Shown here: positions 24,582 to 31,833 of the stretch, in pieces
Layout of the letters: each line of letters begins with the position of its first letter
Position numbering within the stretch: the stretch's first letter is position 1
Source: Methylobacterium sp. Leaf91
Lineage (GTDB): Bacteria; Pseudomonadota; Alphaproteobacteria; Rhizobiales; Beijerinckiaceae
Reading direction: 5' to 3'
DNA length: 64,000 nucleotides
Assembly (NCBI RefSeq): GCF_001422815.1
Contig: NZ_LMMP01000051.1
Span: 154,592 to 218,591 of the forward strand
Made by a program: the position numbers and the translations under genes
The notes under the pieces: generated by a model
Databases searched by the model: none
Told to the model about the DNA's origin: nothing
Seen by the model: the letters and a program-made list of their open reading frames with translations, nothing else

Positions 24582-24901
24582 CGGGTCGCTCGGACGGAGG
24601 CGGAGACGTCCGGTCTCACGGCGGGGCAGGGGCAGGGCGGGCGTCGGAGAATGCCGGCGTCCCGGCGCTACGACCCGATGAGATTCCGTTAGCTTCGTCA
24701 AGGCGCTGCTTCGTCGTCAGGATCGGCTTGGCTGCGTCCATGGCTTCGGGATGCCGTACCGATCTCCTCCACCGCTCTCGCGACCCGTTCCGGCCCCTCG
24801 TCGGCACGCCTGCTCCGCTGCAATGTCGGCATCGCGGGGGTTGACGAGCCGCTATCTCACAGCCAGTTATATAGTACACTACATGATAGCAAGCTTCACA
24901 A
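24582..24901. promoter_or_regulatory. Intergenic region with candidate MarR promoter and operator
   Basis: About 320 bases with no gene. Just ahead of the MarR start there is TTGACG (24841-24846), an AT-rich TTATATAGTA stretch (24867-24876) and an inverted repeat TAGT-ac-ACTA (24872-24881). AT-rich half-sites overlapping a promoter are typical of MarR autoregulation. The -35/-10 spacing (20 or more) is long, so the assignment is tentative. Confidence 0.4.
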
Positions 24902-25336
24902 ATGGCAGACGATCGACAAAGCACCGCCGCGGAATTCTCCTTCGCGCTCAACGCGGCCGCCAACCGCATGGTGCGGCTGCACAAGCCGTTCCTGGAGCCG
25001 CTGGGCCTGACGTTCTCGCAGTACCTCGTCGCCCTCGAATTGATGAACGGCTCACCGCAATCCGTAGGCGAGTTGTGTGCCCGGCTCGACATGGAGACCG
25101 GCACACTGACGCCGTTGCTCAAGCGGCTGGAAGCCGCTGGCGTGGTCACGCGGACGCGTGACGCGTCCGACGAACGCCGGGTTCTGATCGATCTCACCCC
25201 GCATGGCCGGGCCATGGAAGACGCGCTTCGCGGCATTCCCGACAAGATCCGGACGGCGTGCCAGCTGACCCCGGACGGCCTCGAATCGCTACGGCGCACG
25301 CTGGACGCTCTCGCGCGCCCGACCACCGCCCCCTGA
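24902..25336 (+). CDS. MarR-family transcriptional regulator
   Basis: A 144-residue MarR protein. N-terminal dimerisation helices surround RMVRLHKPFLEPLGLTFSQYL. The winged helix is NGSPQSVGELCARLDMETGTLTPLLKRLEAAGVV (~50-84), and the wing is TRTRDASDERRVLIDLTPHGR. There are no clustered Cys residues for OhrR-type redox sensing. Start ATG 24902 follows a short AT-rich leader with an inverted repeat. It precedes the oxidoreductase by 34 bases, so the two probably form one operon, with MarR controlling both. Confidence 0.9.
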   Translation: MADDRQSTAAEFSFALNAAANRMVRLHKPFLEPLGLTFSQYLVALELMNGSPQSVGELCARLDMETGTLTPLLKRLEAAGVVTRTRDASDERRVLIDLTPHGRAMEDALRGIPDKIRTACQLTPDGLESLRRTLDALARPTTAP

Positions 25337-25370
25337 AGGGGCCATCCATCCAACTGCACAGGAACCAGGC

Positions 25371-26117
25371 ATGAACATCGGCGTCATCGGCACCGGCAAT
25401 ATCGGCGGCACGCTCGCCCGCAAGCTCAGCGCGGCAGGGCACGAGGTCCGCGTCGCGAATTCCAAGGGCCCCGACGGCGTCCGCGCCTTCGCCCAGGAGA
25501 TCGGCGCGACTCCGGTCGATATCCGTGGCGCCGTCGAGGGCGCGGACCTCGTGATCCTGTCGATCCCGTTCCCCGCCGTGGCGACGCTGCCGAAGGACCT
25601 GTTCGACGGCTTGCCCGCGGCCACTCCCATCGTCGACACGGGCAATTACTATCCCGGCCTGCGCGATCCGCAGATCGCCGAACTCGACGCCGGGAAGACG
25701 GAGAGCGTCTGGGTGTCGGAACAGGTCGGCCGCCCCATCATCAAGGCGTTCAACAACATCCTCGCCCATTCCCTCGCCGAACTCGGTCGTCCGGCGGGTG
25801 CGCCCGACCGGATCGCCGTCGCCGTGGCCGGCGATGACGATGCCGCGAAGCGGACCGTCATGGGCATCGTGGACCAGATCGGCTTCGACCCGGTGGATGC
25901 CGGAATGCTGGCGGAATCCTGGCGTCAGCAGCCCGCCACCCCGAGCTATTGCTGCGACTACGACGCGGAGACGATGCACGAGGCCCTGCTCGCCGCGGTG
26001 AAGGGAGAGGCTCCGAAGACCTTGAACCGGGTCTACGGCCTCATGGGAAAGCTCGGTCCCAACCCCAGCCATGCCGACATCATCGCCATGAACCGTTCGG
26101 TGCATTCCGGCAATTGA
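25371..26117 (+). CDS. F420/NADP-oxidoreductase-like NAD(P)-binding protein
   Basis: A 248-residue protein with a Rossmann start, MNIGVIGTGNIGGTLARKLS (G-x-G-x2-G). The ANSKGPDGV segment follows the second beta strand, as in the NADPH-dependent F420 oxidoreductase family. Conserved elements include LVILSIPFPAVATLP, TPIVDTGNYY and VGRPIIKAFNNILAHSL. Bacteria without F420 use such proteins as NAD(P)H reductases of uncertain substrate. It follows a marR gene, a usual setting for stress-related reductases. The SD region is AGGAACCAGGC. A redox role is inferred only from the fold. Confidence 0.8.
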   Translation: MNIGVIGTGNIGGTLARKLSAAGHEVRVANSKGPDGVRAFAQEIGATPVDIRGAVEGADLVILSIPFPAVATLPKDLFDGLPAATPIVDTGNYYPGLRDPQIAELDAGKTESVWVSEQVGRPIIKAFNNILAHSLAELGRPAGAPDRIAVAVAGDDDAAKRTVMGIVDQIGFDPVDAGMLAESWRQQPATPSYCCDYDAETMHEALLAAVKGEAPKTLNRVYGLMGKLGPNPSHADIIAMNRSVHSGN

Positions 26118-26512
26118 GAACGGCCAACGCGAACCCTGGGAATACGCGACTTAAAAACCTGCTCCTGCACCGAGGTGACCCTGGCAGACCTGCCCGAAGC
26201 ACTGGCGGCCGCCGATCTGGCACGCTCGCGCAGGCGGCGGGACCTGATGTTCGCAGTCTAACCAGGAGCGGTTCGAATTCGGGACCAATCCGGGTCGGGA
26301 CTTCATCGTGTGGCTCTCGCAGATCCTCAACGCGGCTCAGAGCCAGCATTCCTGTCCGCCTCTCGTGACGGACAGGCCTCGGGATGGGCGTTCCAGGTGG
26401 CTCACGCCGAAGCCCAGTGGCTTCGAGGCCGTACGCGCCCGGCGCGTCGAGAGGCGAGGGGGCGCGCAGCCTGATGACGGATACACCGCGCCCGCCGGCT
26501 CAGGCGTCGATC
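26118..26512. other. Intergenic region with possible gene remnant
   Basis: About 395 bases without an intact gene. On the plus strand, about 26163-26261 reads LADLPEALAAADLARSRRRR then DLMFAV and stop, similar in character to the N terminus of tyrosine recombinases found in Methylobacterium. There is no start codon and no continuation. Other frames have no recognisable content. Confidence 0.3.
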
Positions 26513-26842
26513 TCATAGAAGAAGCTCGATTTGGTCGGCCGACATCACCACCGCATCCGGACGATGGCCGGTGAGGTCGGTCGCGTAGTGCAGCGCATCG
26601 TGCCGTGTGCGGAACAGACCGCCGCCGAGGCCGTGGACTTCCATGGCGACCCAGTTCCCCTGCGGGTCCTGGCCAACGATGAAGCGTCTGGAGGGAGGCT
26701 CGGCCGCTTTCGAGGCGAGGGCGGCGACCGGAATGGTGACAGGCATGGAACGGCCGGGGTTCGCGCGATCCATCGGTGGACCGCCCCCAAAAGCTGTATC
26801 CGGGCGCATAAAGGTTCGAGCGGGAGACGGCGGCTTCCGCAT
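26513..26842 (-). CDS. Small conserved hypothetical protein
   Basis: A frame of up to 109 residues. The C-terminal ~55 residues look conserved: RRFIVGQDPQGNWVAMEVHG, then LGGGLFRTRHDALHYATDLT, ending SADQIELLL. I recall similar short proteins in Rhizobiales, annotated as hypothetical. The pattern (a W in a short beta hairpin followed by an amphipathic helix with a HDALHYA core) suggests a small globular domain. Start is uncertain: in-frame ATGs at 26842, 26773 and 26746 all lack a strong ribosome site. No operon partner. Confidence 0.55.
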   Translation of the reverse strand: MRKPPSPARTFMRPDTAFGGGPPMDRANPGRSMPVTIPVAALASKAAEPPSRRFIVGQDPQGNWVAMEVHGLGGGLFRTRHDALHYATDLTGHRPDAVVMSADQIELLL

Positions 26843-27002
26843 GACTATCCCATCAGGATTCCCCGCAAATGCAAGGACCGACCGGAAGACGCACTTGCGC
26901 GCTCCTAGGGCACCGCCCCGTCCATCTTACGCGGACGTATCCCATGACACCCGATCCCCAACGTTCTCGGAGATCGGGCATCGGGAAGGGACGGTATCCC
27001 TC

Positions 27003-28148
27003 TCAGACGAACCGCAGGTTGCTGCGCGTCAGCTGGTCGATGGACGCGCAGCCCATCAACCTCATGTCGCGTTCGATTTCGGACCGCATCAGGTCCAGGG
27101 CGCGCTCGACGCCCGGCTGACCGGCTGCGGCGAGAGGGAACAGGTAGTACCGACCCAGGCCGACCGCCTTCGCGCCGAGTGACAGGGCCTTCAACACGTG
27201 GGTACCGCGCTGAACGCCCCCATCCATGATCACGTCGATCCGGTCGCCGACCGCGTCCACGATCTCCGCGAGCTGATCGAATGCCGAGCAGGAGCCGTCG
27301 AGCTGGCGTCCGCCGTGATTCGACAGCACGATACCGGTGCAGCCGATCTCGACCGCGCGCTTGGCATCGTCCACCGACATCACGCCTTTGAGGCAGAACT
27401 GGCCGCCCCATTCCCGAACCATGGCGGCCACGTCGTCCCATGACAGGCAGGGATCGAGCATCTCGGTGAAGTAACGGCTGATCGAGAGCGCGCCCCCACC
27501 CATGTCCACATGGCCGTCGAGCTGAGGCAGCTTGAAGCTCTCGTGGGTCAGGTAGTTGATCGCCCAGGCCGGCTTCACCGCGAACTGCATCATCCCGGCG
27601 AGGGTCAGGCGAAACGGGATGGAGAAGCCCGTCCGCTTGTCGCGTTCGCGGTTGCCGCCCGTGATGCTGTCGACCGTCAGCATCATCACCTCGATACCCG
27701 CCTGCTTGGCCCGTTCCATCATCGCGCGGTTCAGGCCGCGGTCCTTGTGAAAGTAGAACTGATAGACCTGCGGACCGCTGCTGATCCGGCGTGCCTCTTC
27801 CAGGCTCACCGTCCCGAGGGAGGACACGCCGAACATCGTTCCATGCTTGCCGGCCGCAGCGGCGACGGCCCGCTCGCCCTCGTGGTGGAACAGCCGCTGC
27901 AAGGCGGTCGGCGAGCAATAGACCGGCATGGCGAGCTTCTGGCCCATCACCGTCACGGACATGTCGATCTCGCCCACGCCACGCAGGACGTTGGGGACGA
28001 GTTGGCAAGTCTCGAACGCGGCGGTGTTGCGCCGGTAGGTCACTTCGTCGTCCGCTGCCCCGTCGATGTAGTCGAAGATCGGTCCCGGCAGGCGCGCCTG
28101 TGCCATGCGGCGGAAATCGTGGAAGCTGTGACAGTCGCTCAGACGCAT
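27003..28148 (-). CDS. lldD: FMN-dependent alpha-hydroxy-acid dehydrogenase, L-lactate dehydrogenase type
   Basis: A 381-residue TIM-barrel flavoprotein that oxidises L-lactate (or a related 2-hydroxyacid) to the keto acid. Visible features are DYIDGAADDEVTYRRN (26-41), YCSPTALQRLFHHEGE, YQFYFHKDRGLN, MMLTVDSITGGNRERD, FMN-contacting K254, and SNHGGRQLDG with base H278 and R281. DVIMDGGVQRGTHVLKALSLGAKAVGLGR forms the phosphate site. Start ATG 28148 is used; the longer frame to 28289 has no family match. A decayed lactate permease lies directly upstream on the same strand, which supports lactate as substrate. Mandelate or another hydroxyacid is the alternative. Confidence 0.85.
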   Translation of the reverse strand: MRLSDCHSFHDFRRMAQARLPGPIFDYIDGAADDEVTYRRNTAAFETCQLVPNVLRGVGEIDMSVTVMGQKLAMPVYCSPTALQRLFHHEGERAVAAAAGKHGTMFGVSSLGTVSLEEARRISSGPQVYQFYFHKDRGLNRAMMERAKQAGIEVMMLTVDSITGGNRERDKRTGFSIPFRLTLAGMMQFAVKPAWAINYLTHESFKLPQLDGHVDMGGGALSISRYFTEMLDPCLSWDDVAAMVREWGGQFCLKGVMSVDDAKRAVEIGCTGIVLSNHGGRQLDGSCSAFDQLAEIVDAVGDRIDVIMDGGVQRGTHVLKALSLGAKAVGLGRYYLFPLAAAGQPGVERALDLMRSEIERDMRLMGCASIDQLTRSNLRFV

Positions 28149-28240
28149 CGTGGGTCTCCGCGGGCGCGTCGCGCCATCGCCGAATGAAGGAAAGAAGCGG
28201 GGGCGCTCCTGCGCCCCCTGCCAAGATCTGCGCTCTCTTA

Positions 28241-28279
28241 TCGCCGAACCGGCATCCACTTCGGCGGTGAGCGCTCTAG
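28241..28279. repeat. Interspersed 39-bp repeat, copy 2
   Basis: Matches 34 of 39 positions of the copy at 16157-16195, including the CGCCGAA/TTCGGCG hairpin arms and the CTCTA end. It lies between the lldD start and the end of the lactate permease remnant. Confidence 0.75.
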
Positions 28280-28285
28280 CAGGTT

Positions 28286-28640
28286 TCAATGCGCCGGGAC
28301 CATGGCTGTGAAGGACGGCAGATAGGTTTGCGGCATCACCAGCACACCGACGAGGCAGGCAAGCGCGATCGATTGGAAGATGTCGTAGCGCAATATCCTC
28401 GCCTCAGTGCCCTACCACTGCGTCGCAGTGGAGGCGACGACGATGGACTGCGCGTCGATCATCTTGCCCATTACGCCCCCGGAGGAGTTGGACGCGGCCA
28501 TCAGGACCGGCGACAGCCCGAGTTGCACCGCCGTGATCTTCTGCAGGCCGCCGAACAACACGTTCGAGGCCGCAAGGGCAACACCGAACCAACCCAGCAT
28601 GGCACCGGTGCCGGAGTACGCGGTGACAGATGCACCACAT
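28286..28640 (-). pseudogene. lctP: L-lactate permease C-terminal remnant
   Basis: Minus-strand translation from about 28640 gives SVTAYSGTGAMLGWFGVALA, then NVLFGGLQKITAVQLGLSPV, then ANSSGGVMGKMIDAQSIVVA, then STATQW and a stop. The same frame then continues GTEARILRYDIFQSIALACL, VGVLVMPQTYLPSF to a final stop at 28286-28288. This is the C-terminal ~110 residues of the LctP/GlcA lactate permease. The usual GSDTSxNALF motif is shortened to AASNVLF and an in-frame stop interrupts the helix, while the ~430 N-terminal residues are absent. It is a clear pseudogene beside the lactate dehydrogenase it would have served. Confidence 0.8.
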
Positions 28641-28705
28641 CGGCACCGCTCACGCCAACGGCGTGCAGCGCGAGGAAGCGGATGCGGATGCAGCGGGCGT
28701 CAGGC

Positions 28706-31099
28706 TCAAGCGAGTTGGAGATGCCGGATCCGGCGACCCGGGGCGATGGCCTGGGCCGCCGTGGCGATGCCCCGTGCATCGATGCCGAAATACCGGTGGA
28801 GGTCGGCGATCGTGCCGGTCTGCCCAAAATGCGAGACGCCGAGGGCGCGGGTGCGGTGGCCCATCACCGAGCCGAGCCAGCCGAGGGTGGCGGGGTGGCC
28901 GTCGAGGACGGTGACGAGGCCGCAATGGCTGGGCACGTCGGCGAGCAGTCGCTCGATATGGCTCGACGCGCCCGGCGCCCCCCGCTCGCGCAGCCCTTGC
29001 GCGGTATTCCAGCCGGCCTGCAGCCGGTCGGCGGAGGTGACGGCGAGGAGGCCGACATCGCGCCGATCCTCGGCCATCAGGCCCGTGGCGGCGATCGCCT
29101 CGGGGGCGATGGCGCCCTGATAGGCGACGACGACCTCCGCGTTCGGGCCGGGCCGGCGCAGCCAGTAGGCCCCCGCCACCATGTCGGCGGCAAGATCCGA
29201 ATCGATCACTCGGACCGGCTGCTCCACGACCCGCGTCGAGAGCCGGAAATAGGCCGAGCCGCCGGCCGCATCGGGCAGGCAGGTGACCGGGTCGGGCTCG
29301 GGCGCGCCGCTCCGCTGCATATGCGCGAAGGCGAAGCGCAGCAGCACGGCGAGTTCGTCCACGAAGGCCGGCTCGAAGGCGGAGAGCCCGTCCTGGCCCA
29401 TGCCGATCAGCGGCGTCTTGATCGACTGATGGGCGCCGCCCTCGGGGGCGAGGGTGATGCCGGCCGGCGTCGCCACCAGGATGAAGCGCGCATCCTGGTA
29501 GCAGGCGTAGTTCAGGGCGTCCAAGCCGCGCTCGATGAAGGGATCGTAGAGGGTGCCCACCGGCAGCAGGCGCTCGCCGAAGATCGCGTGCGACAGGCCG
29601 AGCGCCGAGAGCGCGGTGAACAGGTTCGATTCGGCGATGCCGAGTTCGAGGTGCTGGCCGGTGGGCGCGAAGGTCCAGTTGAAGGTCGAGGGAATGCGCT
29701 CCTGGCGGAAGAGGTCGGCCATGGCTTGCTTGGCGAAGAGGCCGCGCCGGTTCACCCAGGCACCGAGATTGGTCGAGACCGTGACGTCGGGCGAGGTGGT
29801 GACGATGCGCGCCGCGAAGGCGCCGTCGGTCTTGGCGATCTCGTGCATCAGCAGGCCGAACCCGGCTTGGGTCGAGAGCGAGGCCTGCCTCGGAGTCGCG
29901 AAGCGCTCCGGCACCGGGATCGCCGGGGCCTCGTAGCGGCGGCGCCCCCGCTGGACGAAGGGCACCTCGGCGAGGAAGCGCCGCATGGCCTCCGGCGCGA
30001 TGTCGAGGCCCTCGAAAGGGTCCCATTCGCGGCCGGGCCGGATGCCCATTTCGGCCCGGAAGCCCTCGACCTGGGTCGGGGTCAGCAGGCCCGCATGGTT
30101 GTCCTTGTGGCCTGCGAGCGGCAGGCCGTGGCCCTTGATCGTGTAGGCGATGAAGCAGACCGGGCGGTCATGGGCGCGGGCCGCCTCGAAGGCCTCCAGC
30201 AGCATGGGCAGGTCGTGGCCGCCGAGATTGCCCATCAGGGCGGCGAGTTCCGCATCCGAGCGCCGGTCGATCAGGGCCGACACGTCGCCCTGGTCGCCGA
30301 GTTCCTCCGTGAGGCGCCGCCGCCAGGCCGCGCCGCCCTGGAAGGCCAGCGCCGAATAGGTCTGGTTCGGGCAGGACTCGATCCAGTCCTTCAGGTGCTC
30401 GCCGCCCGGCTCCGCGAAGGCGGCGCGCTGGAGCGTGCCGTGGCGGAGCACGACGACGTCCCAGCCGAAATTGCGGAACATCGCCTCGAACTTCGACCAC
30501 AATCCCTCGCGCACCACCGCGTCGAGGCTCTGGCGGTTGTAGTCGACGATCCACCAGGTGTTGCGCAAGCCGTGCTTCCAGCCCTCCAGCAGGGCCTCGA
30601 AGATGTTGCCTTCGTCCATCTCGGCATCGCCGATGAGGGCGACCATCTTGCCCTCGGGCCGCTCGCCGCCCCACCCCTTCGCCCGTACGTAATCCTGCGT
30701 CAGCGACGCGAAGAGCGTCTGCGCCACGCCGAGGCCGACCGAGCCCGTGGAGAAGTCGACGTCGTCCACGTCCTTGGTGCGCGACGGATAGGACTGGGCG
30801 CCGCCGAAGCCGCGGAAGTTCTCCAGCTTCTCACGGGTCTGCTGGCCGAACAGGTATTGCAGGGCGTGGAAGACCGGGCTCGCATGGGGCTTCACCGCGA
30901 CCCGATCCTCAGGGCGCAGCACGGCGCCGTAGAGCGTCGTCATGATCGCGCAGAGCGAGGCCGAGGAGGCCTGGTGGCCGCCCACCTTCAACCCGTCCGC
31001 CGAGGCGCGGAGGTGGTTGGCGTTGTGGATGATCCAGGTCGAGAGCCAGAGGCTCTTCCGGGCCAGCGCGGTCAGGTGGGGTAATCGCGGATCGCTCAT
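28706..31099 (-). CDS. Pyruvate-dehydrogenase-E1/transketolase-like TPP enzyme (MdeB-like)
   Basis: A 797-residue thiamine-diphosphate enzyme of the homodimeric AceE type. The N-terminal half holds the TPP motif GDAEMDEGNIFEALLEGWKH through IVDYNRQ (157-190), preceded by FRGFGGAQSYPSRTKD and DFSTGSVGLGVAQTLFASL. The second half has LSTQAGFGLLMHEI, NRRGLFAKQ, LGIAESNLFTALSALGLSHA and PEGGAHQSIKTPLIGMGQDG. It is shorter than AceE (~890 aa) and no E2/E3 genes are adjacent. A divergent Lrp/AsnC regulator starts 106 bases away, as in the Pseudomonas mdeR-mdeAB locus, where MdeB acts on 2-oxobutyrate. Substrate here is inferred to be a 2-oxoacid. Confidence 0.8.
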   Translation of the reverse strand: MSDPRLPHLTALARKSLWLSTWIIHNANHLRASADGLKVGGHQASSASLCAIMTTLYGAVLRPEDRVAVKPHASPVFHALQYLFGQQTREKLENFRGFGGAQSYPSRTKDVDDVDFSTGSVGLGVAQTLFASLTQDYVRAKGWGGERPEGKMVALIGDAEMDEGNIFEALLEGWKHGLRNTWWIVDYNRQSLDAVVREGLWSKFEAMFRNFGWDVVVLRHGTLQRAAFAEPGGEHLKDWIESCPNQTYSALAFQGGAAWRRRLTEELGDQGDVSALIDRRSDAELAALMGNLGGHDLPMLLEAFEAARAHDRPVCFIAYTIKGHGLPLAGHKDNHAGLLTPTQVEGFRAEMGIRPGREWDPFEGLDIAPEAMRRFLAEVPFVQRGRRRYEAPAIPVPERFATPRQASLSTQAGFGLLMHEIAKTDGAFAARIVTTSPDVTVSTNLGAWVNRRGLFAKQAMADLFRQERIPSTFNWTFAPTGQHLELGIAESNLFTALSALGLSHAIFGERLLPVGTLYDPFIERGLDALNYACYQDARFILVATPAGITLAPEGGAHQSIKTPLIGMGQDGLSAFEPAFVDELAVLLRFAFAHMQRSGAPEPDPVTCLPDAAGGSAYFRLSTRVVEQPVRVIDSDLAADMVAGAYWLRRPGPNAEVVVAYQGAIAPEAIAATGLMAEDRRDVGLLAVTSADRLQAGWNTAQGLRERGAPGASSHIERLLADVPSHCGLVTVLDGHPATLGWLGSVMGHRTRALGVSHFGQTGTIADLHRYFGIDARGIATAAQAIAPGRRIRHLQLA

Positions 31100-31205
31100 G
31101 GGCCAATCGTAGCCATGGCGTGGGGCGAAAAGGGACCAAACCCACTTGCCGGATGCAAGGATTGTGGCTCAGATCGGCTGCCGGGGTCACGATCGCGAGT
31201 GTTCT

Positions 31206-31694
31206 GTGCCAAAAGCCGATTTCGACGCCATCGACTGCAATATCCTCGTCGCGCTCCAGGAGGATGCCCGTCTGACGGTGCTGCAGCTCGGCGAACGGGT
31301 CGGGCTTTCCGCCTCGCCCTGCGCGAGGCGCGTGCGCCGCCTGGAGGCCGCCGGGGTGATCAAGGCCTACGTGGCGGTCGTCGACCAGACGGCGGTCGGG
31401 CTGCCGGTCAGCGTCTTCGCCTCGGTGAAGCTGGAACGCCAGCGCGAGGAGGAGCTCGACCGCTTCACCATGGCCGTCATCCGCTGGCCGGAGGTGGTCG
31501 ATTGCTACCTGATGACGGGGCAGCGCGACTACCTGCTCCGGATCGTCGTCGAGGATCTCGAAGCCTACGAGCGCTTTCTCAAGAACAAGCTCACCCGCCT
31601 CGACGGCGTCGCAGCGATCGAATCGAGCTTCGCCCTCGGCCAGATCAAGCGCGCGAACGCGTTGCCGATCCGAGCGGAGGATGGAAAACGGTGA
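31206..31694 (+). CDS. Lrp/AsnC-family transcriptional regulator
   Basis: A 162-residue Lrp/AsnC protein. The N-terminal helix-turn-helix is DAIDCNILVALQEDARLTVL, then QLGERVGLSASPCARRVRRLE (~6-48). The RAM effector domain has VFASVKLERQREEELDRFTM, CYLMTGQRDYLLRIVVEDLE and IESSFALGQIK. The start is taken as GTG 31206; an in-frame TTG at 31146 would add 20 residues unlike the family. It is divergent from the E1-like gene and probably controls it in response to an amino acid or 2-oxoacid. The 3' end converges on katG. Confidence 0.9.
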   Translation: MPKADFDAIDCNILVALQEDARLTVLQLGERVGLSASPCARRVRRLEAAGVIKAYVAVVDQTAVGLPVSVFASVKLERQREEELDRFTMAVIRWPEVVDCYLMTGQRDYLLRIVVEDLEAYERFLKNKLTRLDGVAAIESSFALGQIKRANALPIRAEDGKR

Positions 31695-31735
31695 TGACCG
31701 GGCCTCGCCCTCGATCCGCTGGGGTCGGAACAACC

Positions 31736-31754
31736 AGGCGATGACACATCGCCT
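31736..31754. terminator. Hairpin between convergent lrp-type gene and katG
   Basis: AGGCGAT (31736-31742), loop GACAC, ATCGCCT (31748-31754), a perfect 7-bp stem between the two convergent genes. There is no T tract. Confidence 0.35.
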
Positions 31755-31833
31755 CTGAGCCGACCTGCTCTCGTGGTGCCCCCGGCCCACCGAAGGGTGG
31801 AACGGAGGCACGGGTTGCTCGCAGCCGCGACGA

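Noticed and set aside
28289..31084. A 931-residue plus-strand frame antisense to the E1-like enzyme
   Set aside because: Shadow frame with Arg/Gly/Glu-rich text and no domain; the TPP motif is on the other strand.
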